A stretch of DNA of 64,000 nucleotides from Endocalyx cinctus (taxonomy: Eukaryota > Ascomycota > Sordariomycetes > Amphisphaeriales > Apiosporaceae), in assembly GCA_001600455.1 (NCBI GenBank), contig BCKC01000006.1, positions 2,170,001 through 2,234,000 on the forward strand. The letters run 5' to 3'. Both the position numbers and the translations under genes were made by a program. Position 1 is the stretch's first letter; each line of letters opens with the position of its first letter. A model generated the notes under the pieces. That model saw nothing but the letters and a program-made list of their open reading frames with translations. It was not told the DNA's origin and searched no databases. Below, piece by piece: positions 11,219-22,315 of the stretch.

Positions 11219-13365
11219 GGTTGCTTTTTTTTTTTTTTCTCTCTTCTTATTTTTCCTTATAAATCAAGGTTACTATATGTATACGTGTAATAAGAAGTGT
11301 ATATAGCGATCCTCTCCTGCCGTCAGCCCACTCCTCGGTCGGTCAGAATGAATCAGTATGCGCATGAGGCGTTTTAGAGGGGTCCAGGTAAGTGGTAGGT
11401 CCAGTAAGATTTGGTGTAAGAGAAGACCGTGGTAATTCCCTCCGATAAAAGAAAGTTGAGGTACTTCTTTTTTATCAAAAATACTATAGGTACTCAAAAG
11501 TATTATGTATTATGATTATGATTATTATGATTATTATTATTATTATTCCTGTTGTGAAAGACGAGATGATGTGTTCGAAAATGGTTTGGTAACTTTCTGA
11601 TGTTGGTCTCAGATCCCGATGTCCGGTATGGTGGGATTAAGTGGTGTGTACAGAGAGTACTTTGCTTTTCTTTGTCGCTTCGTACTATAATTTGTGTAAT
11701 GGGTACAAAGTGTGATTCGTGATGTAAGAATGCAGAATACTAAATAAGTTTACTGAGGCGGCTTGCATGACGACGACAATAAGAATCAATCATATGTCAG
11801 AAACTTTTTGAGTCTGTATATTAATTTATTTTATTCTTCCTTTTTTTTCAATAAAATTTTCAAGAGAGATGGGGTTGGGCGTCAACAAGATAATAATAAT
11901 AAAAAAAAAAAACTGTTGTATGAAGATCTTATTAATTACTAGGTACTTTTTTAGTTTTAGGACCTGGACAGCCTGGGGAATCTAGAAGTGGACAAAAGCG
12001 TTTTAGTAAATATAGTAACTAGGGGCTAAAAAATAGGTACAGATCAGTGCTGAAAAACATGTGCTAGGTATTCTACTATGTACCTATCTTTACCTTATAC
12101 GCCGTAGAAATACTTAATCGTATACCCTAAAGTACCTAAAATACAGAACACTTAATCAAGAATCTAAACACCACTCAAACTTTAGCGGCTTAAAATAGCG
12201 ATTTTTAATAGATTACGGATCCTTGCGTACTCCTTAAGAATAATGGGTACTAATAAGTATTAAGTGATAATTACTTAAGTCCAATTAATAAAGGGTAAGA
12301 TTGTGATTCATCACACAATTATATTTAACTGTATTATTTATTACATTCTCAATTGTTTAACTAATTACGCATTCATTCCACAGATAAGCAAACAAGTACT
12401 CAATCTAGCGGTGAAATTTAATCTTTGTGGACATACAATACACTCCGGTATATTCAGTAGGGTTTCCAAAGTATGGTTACATTGAAACTTGTCTGATTGG
12501 GCTGTTGTGTTCCCCATCCCCGTAGCTTCGGTACCCCGTATTTACCACCAAAGTACGGAGTAGTGTAGATATTCTACTAGAAAGTTCTAAACTACTGCGT
12601 AATAACTACTTAAGTACTTACCTAGCTGCCTACCAGCCTACCTAAGTAATAACGTAGTGCGTCTTACTACGTATGTACGGCGGCAAGGCGGTAACGTAAT
12701 TATGTTTCCTTAACCTCTCCGCCTCCCTTTCTTCATTACCCAACCGGGCCGAAATGCCTCCTGGAGAGCTTTCCGTCGTCCTTTGAGTTGCGTACCACAA
12801 GTCCATTTCCAAGGTTATTCGTTATCATCTTCCCATCTTTTTTTCAACTTACCACCACTTCCTTCCCTGGTCCTCCGGTACGGTCGATTTGCGCCGTACC
12901 AAGGCCTACTTTTCCCACTTTCCGGAGTGTCTATTCATGAGGGTAAAATGCCTGCCTAAATATAAACAAGATAGGATGAACAGATTTTCGTAGAAAATCC
13001 ATCTTATTTTCAGTGATCTACTCGGATAACACGGCTACCCTGTGTCGTAACTTGCTTGAGGGAGATCATGTTTCTTCGCGTATCATCAGACCCTCGCACG
13101 TCCCTCAAGTACCGGGTAATTGTAAACGACAAGTGTCTTGTATCGTCAATCGTTATAGTATACCAGTATAATACCAAATTTAGTATATTATCATACAATT
13201 GAAACATCATGTTTTCATCTGACAAAGTCTAACAATCTCATTATCTTCGTCTGCTGCGACAGATTTAATAGTCAATTACTCGTCTACTCTCTTTCGTATG
13301 AAATCAGGTATAAACTCATAGTCACTATCAATCACTTGGACAAACCAAAACAGAAAAAAAGGAAT
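11219..13365. other. Intergenic region between divergent genes
   Basis: About 2.1 kb separating the minus-strand TCO89-like gene and the plus-strand MFS gene, so it should contain both promoters. It is strongly AT-rich, with (ATT)n near 11515-11545 and a stretch rich in TACTTAAGTA/TACCTAG motifs near 12600-12680. No supported ORF or RNA gene seen. Confidence 0.6.
12608..12632. repeat. Copy 1 of a 25-bp dispersed element (TACTTAAGTA core)
   Basis: This 25-base segment starts with ACTTAAGTACTTACCTAGC and recurs at 34507-34531 with one mismatch. It overlaps a TACTTAAGTA-type palindrome. Related TAAGTACTT and CCTAGGTA words are scattered through other intergenic regions of the window. Confidence 0.7.
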
Positions 13366-14859
13366 ATGGGTTATTACCAGACTAGTTTCTACGCCCTCTC
13401 GTTGCTATGTCTCGGTCTATTAGCTTCTCAGCCCACAAGGTGGAAAGAGCTTGAGCAGCGTGCCGCGAAGAAAGACGACGACGCCAAACCGGCTATCAGT
13501 GGCAGTCGCAGGCATCCCGAGGCCAATTGGTATAACGCTTATGCCTTGGTGCTAGCCTCGGACTGGTTGCAAGTAAGATAACAACCGCATATATATATAT
13601 ATATATGCCCGGCTAAACATGCCTTAAAATCTAACTTCTTGTCTCAGGGACCTTACCTCTATTCTTTATACCGAGATGAGCACAAGCTCTCCACGAGCAC
13701 CATCTCCAGCCTCTTCGCCACCGGGTTCCTATCCAGCGCCGTGAGCGCCTACTTCGTCGGCGCCCTCGCGGACAAGCACGGCCGGAAGCTGGTGTGCATG
13801 AGCTTCTGCCTGCTGTCCGCGCTGTCGTGCTTCCTCACCATCGCGCAGTCGCCCGCCTGCCACTACCTCGGCCGCGTCCTCGGCGGCGTCGGCACGAGCA
13901 TCCTCTTCGGCGTCTTCGACAGCTGGATGGTGACCAACTTCAAGAACCTCAAGCTCACCGCCCTCGGGTGCGACCTCTCGCGCACCTACGCCGCCACCAG
14001 CACCCTCAACGGCGTCGTCGCCATCGCGAGCGGCGTCGCGAGCCAGTTCGTCGTGCGCATCACCGGCAGCAGGAGGGCGCCTTTCTTGCTGAGCGCGCTC
14101 ATGCTCTGGCTGGCTTTTCAGCAAATCTGGGCGGGATGGGTTAGTACTAAGCCGAAAAATAAAATCTTTTGACGTCAGGTCTTATTTTCTGTACTCTATA
14201 CTAACATATGTCTATAGCTGGAGAATTACGGCACCCAAAAGCCTTCGAAGCCTGACGGCTCCGACGAGGTAAAACCCCCTTCCCTGTGGGCCACGTTCAA
14301 AAGGCCGTCCGTCCTAGCCTTGACCTTCGCGTCGACCATGTTCGAGGGATCGATGTATCTATTCGTCTTCTTCCGGGCGCCGGTCCTGAAGTCGACGACG
14401 AAACCTTCCTCCCCAGAACTGCCGTACGGATTCATCTTCTCGAGCTTCATGGCCTCGTCGATGGCGGCGGCGCTGATCTTCAACATCGTCACGAGCCGGC
14501 GGTACCTCACGTACTCGCGGCTCCTGGTCGGGATCGTCCTCCTCGCCGACTTCTGCTTCGTGAAGCTCGTCGGCCCCAAGACGGAGGACGCAACTTTCTG
14601 GCTCTTCTGCCTCTTCGAGGCCTGCGTCGGCGCGTATTTCCCCTGCACCGGATACCTCAAGGGGCGCATGATCGAGGACGGCGCCCGCGCTAAGGTCTAC
14701 GGCATCATGCGCATCCCGCTGAACATCTTCGTCGTCGTGGCTTTGACCATGTTCGGGGGTACCGATAACTTCAACTCCGTCTTCTCCACTTGCTCTATCC
14801 TGTTGACCGTGTCTTTCGGCGCCGTATGGGCGGCTGGCTTGAGGGGGGATATGCCATGA
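13366..14859 (+). CDS. Major facilitator transporter, MFSD5/molybdate-anion type
   Basis: Membrane transporter of the MFSD5 (molybdate-anion transporter) family, expected to take up molybdate for molybdenum-cofactor enzymes such as nitrate reductase. Three exons: 13366..13572, 13648..14139 and 14218..14859, all phase-0 junctions, about 446 aa. Introns are 75 and 78 nt, with donors GTAAGA and GTTAGT and CAG/TAG acceptors; the second has an ACTAAC branch site. I chose the ATG at 13366 (MGYYQT) because the family starts this way and upstream extension needs a non-ATG codon. Visible motifs: the family signature DWLQGPYLYSLYRDE across the first junction, the MFS loop GALADKHGRKLVC, and about 12 hydrophobic helices including a C-terminal half with CVGAYFPCTGYLKGR. 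Exons 2 and 3 are very GC-rich. The gene is convergent with the sirtuin. Specificity is family inference. Confidence 0.85.
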
Positions 14860-14940
14860 AACAAACGTATTATCACAAATGCCGTTCCATTCCCTTATTG
14901 TATTATTTGAGTTAGATACCCATTTGAAATATATTTTTTG

Positions 14941-14963
14941 AAAAAAAAAAAAAAAAAAAAAAA
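14941..14963 (+). repeat. Poly(A) tract of 23 between convergent genes
   Basis: A23 run in the 290-bp gap between the 3' ends of the MFS transporter (+) and the sirtuin (-). It is genomic, not a tail; poly(dA:dT) tracts tend to exclude nucleosomes and could delimit the two 3' ends. Confidence 0.9.
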
Positions 14964-15148
14964 CGAGTCTCTCTTTCAGTAATAGTACTATCACTAAGTG
15001 CCACAATGGTTCAATCCTAGAAACGCTCCTTAAGCCAAAGTGAGAGACGTCCCCGTCATAAAACTTTTCATATCTAACGGCGGCGCAAACAGCATCCAAA
15101 AAACAGAACAGGCTTTTTTTACTATCTTTCTAACACTCGTTGCGATTC

Positions 15149-16219
15149 CTATTCATCTTTCAATATAGGCTCCAGTATCTTCGGCACCAGCTCCGCCGCG
15201 TCCCCGATAAAGATAAAATCCCTCGGCGTCAAATCCCTCGCGGCGCCCAGGTCCTCCGCGCTCGCATTCACGACCGCGAGCGCCGCGCCCCTCTTCCGCG
15301 CCCGGGGCACGTACCCGGCGGCCGGCCAGACGCTCGCGCCCGTGCCGACGACCAAGACGAGATCGATCTCCTTCTCGTCCACCCAAGCCGCGACGCGATC
15401 GAGCATTTCGCCGTCCAAGTCCTCGCCGAACTGGACGACGTCCGGCCGCGCGAGCCCCCCGCATTTCGGACAGCGGGGTAATTCCGACGCCGGGATTCGC
15501 GGCGACGCGCCGCCGTCCTCGTCCTCGTCCTCGTCGCCCGAGTTCAGGAGCGGGATCCGCCCGAGGTCGCCGTCGAGGTCGCGCGACGCTTCGGCGAGGG
15601 CCGGGCGGATGGGGTCGGCGACGTTGTTCCGCTCGACGTAGCCGCACGCGGCGTCCACGCATCGCACGTCGAAGATGGATCCGTGGAGTTGGTAGACTCT
15701 GTCCATGTCGTGACCCGCTCGCGCCGAGAGACCTTTTGAAAGAAGAAATTTCCGTCCGTGTTAAAAATTAACCAATCGTCTTCCCCCCCCCCTTTTTTTT
15801 TTCGGCTGATAATGCGTCACAACGCAAAAATGCTATCCAAGCGGAAAGAAACCAGGGAAGTGGAAACAAAAAAAAAAAGGCGTACCATCAACGTTCTGAG
15901 TCAACGTCAAAAACTCCGGCCTCTTCTCCGCCAGACGCGCGAGGGCGTAATGCGCTGGGTTCGGCTCCGACCTGAGGGCGGCGTGTCGTCGGTACGCGTA
16001 AAAGAGCCAGACGTGATCCGGGTGGGTTTCGAATTTTTTAGGCGTGGTCAGGAGCTGGGCTCGCTTGTTACGCCATAGACCGTTGCCGCCGTCCCCCTGA
16101 AAAGTCGGAAGACCCGAGGGCGCGGATAGGCCGGCGCCGACGAGGGCTAGGATCCGTCGTGACTTGGAGAGCTTCTCGTGGAAGTCGGGGATCGAGGTGC
16201 TGCCGGGGTCGATGGGCAT
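15149..16219 (-). CDS. NAD-dependent protein deacylase, SIRT5-class sirtuin
   Basis: Predicted NAD+-consuming lysine deacylase (desuccinylase/demalonylase/deglutarylase class, often mitochondrial). Exons 16219..15886 and 15732..15149 with a 153-nt intron; about 305 aa. The splice restores the motif TQNVDGLSARAG. Visible: GAG loop at residues 28-30, catalytic His128 in VYQLHGS, zinc ligands Cys136/Cys141 and Cys199/Cys202, and Y74-x-Y-R77 in FYAYRR matching the acyl-carboxylate-binding Tyr/Arg pair of human SIRT5. Odd points: the usual GIPTFRG is GLPTFQG here, so the conserved Arg is Gln41; the usual VVWFGE reads VVQFGE; the zinc module carries an acidic insert (residues about 178-184). I see no obvious mitochondrial presequence after ATG 16219. 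Upstream extension to 16303 would start at GTG, so it was not used. Confidence 0.85.
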
Positions 16220-18201
16220 GGTTTCGGTTTGGTGATGATGGCGGGTTGCCGCTTGATCTTGAGTTTTTTTTTCTTCGTGAATTATTTTTGGTTTCAAGTT
16301 CACAATGGCTATAAGTTATATAGGCGGTTATACGGCACGAGAAGAGTATGATAGCCTCACACGTAAATATACTGTTGTATAATCCATGTTATGAGTGATC
16401 CATCTTATTACAGACCTGTATTGGTGCTGATGGTCCTAGGCAACCGATCACCCCATATTAATTTATATGTGCTAACTTACCCAAACAATATGATATCGTA
16501 AACGCGTGTTTCGGATGTTATTGTTGTTGATTGAGACTCCAACCAGTAAATCAACGCGACGAGCCATTTCCCCACAGGTTTAACCAGCATGTCAGCAGCG
16601 GACCTAGCACGTTTTCGTTCATATATACCATCTCGCCGTAATCACAGAATTGGTTTCTTCTTCGCTTCGTTCTCCTCCAGTTGAATTATAGATAATATCT
16701 GCAAAGTGAGGAAACACGTATCTTGATAACCTAGGATCTTAGCTTGCTCGAGAAGACCAGTTGGAGCACCCCCTTTACTCCCTACACACTAAAACTTGTC
16801 ATTCTACGCAATGTTTACGTGAAATCTTTGACCGATATACCCTAAGAAAAATACATATGAGGCTTAAAACCTTTTTCCGAAGCTGACGTCAAGTCCAAGA
16901 ACGTACATAAAGGTTAGGTAACAGGACTTTAGGATAGGAATTTTCATCTTTCTACCCTCCCTCTTATCTTGAGAAGATCTACGGATAACTAAATGTAAGA
17001 AACTCCCGCTACGCTATTAATGATGTGACGGACGAATCCGCGAGAAAATAGGAATCAGGAGACGGGAAAATGGAGGCATAGTTCTCTATGGGGACTCGGT
17101 CCAGTGAATACTCTGTTTGAGGTACGCTTCACCTTTACAGGTCCTCGATTACGCTTGTGACAGGTGAGAGGACTGCATTCAGGCAATGATACAAATACAA
17201 TCCTTGATTCAAGTATAATTCCGTGGTGGATACTTATATATTTTCACCGAGGTATAGGCCGAGTATGTCCATATTCTATCAAAAATAGGACCGACATGAG
17301 GGACTAGCTACCTACATATTTCCAAGACGGCCGTTATAGTCAAATGACTGATGTTGTTGAGTGTCGTTGGAAGTTATAATGACACAAAAGCAAAAGAACA
17401 AGGATGAGGGAGGATGACCAGCTTTTAAAAACTCGCATTCTTCCTGCTAGGGGGCGAGCGAGAGCATACATCGGTAGGCTTATGAAGAGGAGTAAGGAAT
17501 AATATGGTTCGGCATACATTTTCACTATGAGACTCCGAGCTTCATAGAGCACCTTCTCTTCACGCTATGAAATTCAAACATAATAGTTGGTAGAAAACTC
17601 CAGTTTTGATTGTAAGATCAAGCACAGATAGACCTATTCCCCCTACACCGTCACCATGGAGAGAAATCAGGAACACACGGGATTGGAAGCCCTAACCCTC
17701 GTGATAATAGATGATAATCGCTTCACAGGCTCCTGAATAAGGGATATATCACTGATCCTAGCGTTCTCGTAGTTCTCATCCAGGAAACACAACCGATAAA
17801 ACCGCTCCGCAGTATCTCAACGTCAGAATACAGTTATATACTTGTCCATCGCAAGACAGTAGAATCTCAGAAACATACCAAAGTGAAGCTCACTTAGAGC
17901 TGCGGCTTCACGTTTCTCAAGAGCCTATAATCACCTATTCACGACACTCTACATTACGATGAGAAGATAGAGCAGAGCATCCAATAGCAGCAACCTGTTC
18001 AGGGAAAAATCACTTACAGCACCAGAGAGAAATCTTCGACGTAATATGATCTAATCGAAGGGCTTCTCCTTCTCCTTATCTTGTCTACGCACACCAAGTC
18101 TAGCGAATACGTAACGATCCCCCCCCATGTCCGTTACCCCCCCCGCCACCTTAACCCCCCCCCTGAAGTAAATCCCCCCCCCTCTCTTTCTCTCCCCCCC
18201 C

Positions 18202-18307
18202 NNNNNNNNNNNNNNNNNNNNNNNNNNNNNNNNNNNNNNNNNNNNNNNNNNNNNNNNNNNNNNNNNNNNNNNNNNNNNNNNNNNNNNNNNNNNNNNNNNN
18301 NNNNNNN
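18202..18307. other. Assembly gap (about 106 N)
   Basis: Run of N bounded on the left by repeated C-runs (18118-18201) and on the right by an A-run (18325-18342). The flanks suggest sequencing drop-out in a homopolymer-rich, probably longer, low-complexity tract. Any feature across it is unreliable. Confidence 0.98.
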
Positions 18308-19159
18308 GATGTACATTCCCCCCAAAAAAAAAAAAAAAAAAACCGAAATATCTCCCGGCTTCATTCGCCGACCATAACAGTTAATAAAAAAAAAAAAATC
18401 AACCTTAGCCACTTACCTACTCGCCAGCGCCACCGTCTTTCGTTCCGCCACTTGTTTTTTTATTGTTTATCATTTTCCTCGGAGATCTTCTATTTCGATC
18501 GATCTGGAACGAAAGTGTACGGCTCTCTCGTAGAAACAAACCTACCTCGATAGGAACAAGATCAGCGATCCCCGAAATGAACGATAGGGGAAGAGGGAGA
18601 GGGAGGCGACCTGTGGCTAGTAAGAAAGGAAAAAAAAAAAAAAAAACGCCAGTTAACTGTAGCAGTGGTATACCGAAAGATCCGACCTATTTGGGATGAC
18701 AGATGAGAGAGGTTCAGAAAAAAGAATCGGTGGCTTGCCGACCCAAAAAAAAAAAATCGGCAGAAATGTTAATCCATTGGGGTATGTAGTAAAAGAAGAA
18801 GAGACACGCTATAGACATGTAGCTAGGTAGGTGAAAAGGGTGGGAAAGGGAGGTTGAAAAAAAAAAGTGTATACTAGTAAGCCTCGCCATGACGCGATTT
18901 GCCACTTACTATAATCGGGACGATACCGACCCAGGAGAACCTTCAGCTGGGGGATCGGTGGCTTATCGAAAAAAAAAAAAAAAAAAGGTATGTACCGAAA
19001 GAGAGAGAGAAAGGTAAAGGGAAGAGAGCTACAGTTAGAGCTGGGGCGTACGGTAGACAGGTATCAGTCGGGGACCATCGCATAGACGAAAGACTTCTTT
19101 CCGGTCGTAGTGGCGCTCTGCGTAGCAACGCGAACGGATCGTCGACTGATTTACATTCA

Positions 19160-19178
19160 CACCGTCGCCGCGACGGTG
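19160..19178. repeat. Perfect GC-rich inverted repeat
   Basis: CACCGTCG (19160-19167), three-base loop CCG, then CGACGGTG (19171-19178). An 8-bp perfect stem in non-coding DNA. No T-run follows and there is no flanking gene to terminate. Confidence 0.8.
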
Positions 19179-19299
19179 GGGGAGGGGTGAGTTCAAGCCA
19201 CGATCGCGACGCGCACCACCCGCCGTGGATATATCAGGGTTACCTTCACCGTCGACCAGTGCACCATGACACCTCACGACGGTGGAATACATGGGGTAT

Positions 19300-19304
<5 letters not shown>

Positions 19305-19367
<63 letters not shown>
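19305..19367. repeat. Long (GT)n microsatellite
   Basis: About 63 bases of almost perfect TG repeats (one interruption near the left end). It produces false Cys-Val and His-Thr frames on the two strands. Confidence 0.95.
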
Positions 19368-19368
<1 letters not shown>

Positions 19369-19723
19369 AACTGATATCTGATGGTATATATGTTTGCTAC
19401 TATACTACCGTGTAACGGCAAACGGGGAATGGAAGAATAACGTGACTCTCTAGCTTCGGCGGTTGGTAGATGGGATGGGATGGTAATAATCGATATGCGA
19501 TACGAGGCTGCAGGTATGCCAGGTAAGCATGCCTACCTACTATCGAGCCGGAGTCCTAATCCTTTTCCGCGCCTTATGGATCGGGTTGGGAAAAAAAAGA
19601 AGAAGGAAAAAGCGAGCTTCTTCTTTCGGACGCCTAAACCAGAAGATGTAGGCATACGAGCTTAAGTCTGGGGGACGAGAGATGAAAAAGAAACAACCTT
19701 ATCTTGTGGTAACTTCCCTACTC

Positions 19724-19765
19724 GACCACCGCGGCGGACCACCGCGGCGGACCACCGCGGCGGAC
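19724..19765. repeat. 13-bp GC-rich minisatellite, three copies
   Basis: Three head-to-tail units of GGACCACCGCGGC (phase arbitrary), each containing the palindrome CCGCGG. It stands out as a GC island in AT-rich surroundings. Confidence 0.85.
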
Positions 19766-21626
19766 GAGGAGGGTATACACTTAATATAGGTCCATAACAT
19801 ATAATATATAACGGAGTGGAAATACCATGGCACGATGTAGGCAGATAGGTGAGTTAAAAGCTGGCACGAAAAATGCGCGACTGCGGCGGTCTCCTTGGCG
19901 CCGCGGCGTGCTTTTTACCATCACTCGTTAGTCCTGCCGTTTACTGCCATTCATCGCTTGATTACGATGCAATGCCATGGGCGAATGCGATGGTACGCTA
20001 ACCGGTAATCTCCCCTATTCTCCTAGCGTCTTCGAGCAAGTTAAAATCAAGTACACGCGCACACTTTCGTCCATTTGTACATATTGCGGGTGAAAATGAG
20101 CGAGCAGTGGTGGTGTATGGCAGGTTTCCATCGACTTTCCGTTTTTGGATCCTCGAAAGAAAAAGAAAAAAGGGTAGTCGAGTTTTTAGTGTACCCTGAT
20201 ATTATAGAACCCTTTGATATATGGGGAGGGGCAAGAATGTCGTAGTAAGTCCAGCATAAATACGATGGACGTGTAGGTTACATTGCACGGCGTCATGCGG
20301 TCGCTCTCTATCTTGCTGTCAGGAACGAATAAGTGCAGGTGAGCATGTTTTAGAGAGGGGCAGTAAGCCCTAAATTCGCATAAAATGTTTGTTTTCTTAT
20401 TCTTCTGTTGTTTATAAAGCAGCCGAACGTACCGCATGTTGCGCAATCATGAATTTAGTATTAGTAGTTGAAGTTTGGGAGGAAAATACGATGATGGATG
20501 ACATGCCGTGCGACGTTGTGCTTACACCAAATCGATTTACTTTTTTTCTTTTTCTTTTTTCTCCTATCTACCTCGTCTAACCCGTCGCTTTCCTTTGGTT
20601 GACGAGTCACGCTTCAAATCCTGTCAGAAGCCAGCGGCGTAGCAGAATTCCGGTAATAAAACCTTGGAAAAAAAAGTGATAGAAAAGCAAACTCGAGCGA
20701 GCGACGTGTCCGAAGGTGTTGAACAAAGAAAAAAAGGTTGTCTCCTTACGTACTATTTACTGACTTCCAGTCAGGTCAGCCTATTCAAACCAGTAAGCTG
20801 CGACAACGCCGTTCGGTCAGCTGATGATTCCTCTCTTCCTCGTTATTGGATATGTTGTCGCACACTCTGAAACAAAATGAAACGAAGAAAACCTTCGACG
20901 CATAAATCACGAAACCCGGTTTACATGAATCCTTTCTTTTTCATTCGCTCCAAAGTTTCTTACTGATCTACCTAAGAAGTGCTGATCACTGGGGAATGAC
21001 CCTCCTTTTTACTGTGGTCCGACTACATATCTGTTTGATTTTTTCTATATGATACAGATACGTACCTAATAGAGGGGTAGAATCGATTCTCAAATGATTT
21101 CTTTTTGGTGATGTGGTTTACAGTTCATGATTCCTCCCCCTTATTCTCACGTCGGGTGAAAGTTGCCTTTCTCCAAGTATTCATGTATCACATAAGGAGG
21201 TAAAGTAAAAAGCATATGTAAAGGAAGGTAGATAAGCGACCAAGGATGGTACCGACGAATTCCCCCTTGTTAATAATAATAACAATAATAATAAAAAGGG
21301 GGATGAAGGATCAACTTAGTATTTGATTATTTCAGCTTGCACTCGGCGCAAAGGGAAAAAGAAGCCGAAAAACTCAGCTTCCCAGGGTTTAAGGCCTAAA
21401 GCAGAGATTCAGTCCATTTAATCTCCGCTGCCAATAAGCCGAGACTTGACTACGGAAAACTAGCAGAGGTCCTACAAAGCTAAGAAATAGCGACAACCAA
21501 CGATTTTTTGGATGGTTCGCGCCCCCCAAAACTGTCAGGTGTTCATTTCGAGTATGTAGTGTAGCTTGACAAGCCTTTAGTTTTGATGCAATGCAGTGCA
21601 CGCTGAACGTGTTCAACGGCGGTAAG

Positions 21627-21629
<3 letters not shown>

Positions 21630-21674
<45 letters not shown>
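21630..21674. repeat. T27A18 homopolymer palindrome
   Basis: A run of 27 T directly followed by 18 A, giving an 18-bp perfect self-complementary dyad without a spacer. It is directly preceded by GGTAAGTCC. The length is likely unstable and approximate in the assembly. Confidence 0.9.
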
Positions 21675-22315
21675 GGTACAACACAACTTGTTACTGTAAA
21701 TAATTGAGCACCTGTACTCCAGAAAATCATCATCTAGATTTTAAAGACGTGATATCAAAAACACGACACAAACTAGCACATTGCATATAAAAATGAGAAG
21801 TCAAAGTGGCTCGGCTCGAACTATATGGATTGGTTCTATACAAGATACCTGATGTATCTGCCGCGAAGGCGAATCTATCTAATAATAAAGTCGAAATAGT
21901 TTTTCTTTCGTCTCTTCCACATTCCCACTTGATGCAAATAATGTCCCTTCTCTTACATATGACATACGTCCCCTCTTCCAAATAAGAAATTGTCGCTGTA
22001 CTCATGCATGCAATTCGTCAAATGACCTTCCCATTTCGCCAATAAATAAAATCAAAAAGCACCTGGATATCATGCTATTTGCTGGCTTCAAGCCTCATTT
22101 TTTTGTGCCACGTCGAACCGTGATTAGAAAGCGGTGGTATTGATAAGAACGGTTTTTTTTTGCCAAAAACGCGGTTCCCGATGGTGCGACGAGAGGAGAG
22201 TCGCCCGATCGAGGGAACTTGGTCGGATCTGGCTTTTTTTATTTACAAAAAGATCGTAGAGAACTGAAGTTTGGTTTCGACAGTGGAGTATAAACTTTGT
22301 ACCATTAAAGCTCCT

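Larger units (their letters stand above)
16220..22315. other. Six-kilobase gene-poor region with assembly gap and repeats
   Basis: No supportable gene. It contains the sirtuin promoter (left), a run of C-homopolymers leading into the assembly gap, several A-runs, a long (GT)n, a GC-rich minisatellite, a short perfect hairpin and a T27A18 palindrome. Open frames of up to 160 aa are short in real sequence because they read through microsatellites. The 16.4-18.0 kb part is of ordinary complexity but full of stops on both strands. Confidence 0.6.

Noticed and set aside
13336..13365. Upstream extension of the MFS transporter
   Set aside because: It would start at TTG; the ATG at 13366 matches the family's usual start.
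14359..15099. 246-codon minus-strand frame over the MFS gene 3' end
   Set aside because: Antisense shadow of GC-rich MFS exon 3, reading through the A23 tract as poly-Phe.
18899..19421. Frames of 128-160 aa across the GT microsatellite
   Set aside because: Much of the length is Cys-Val or His-Thr repeats from the dinucleotide run; no other support.
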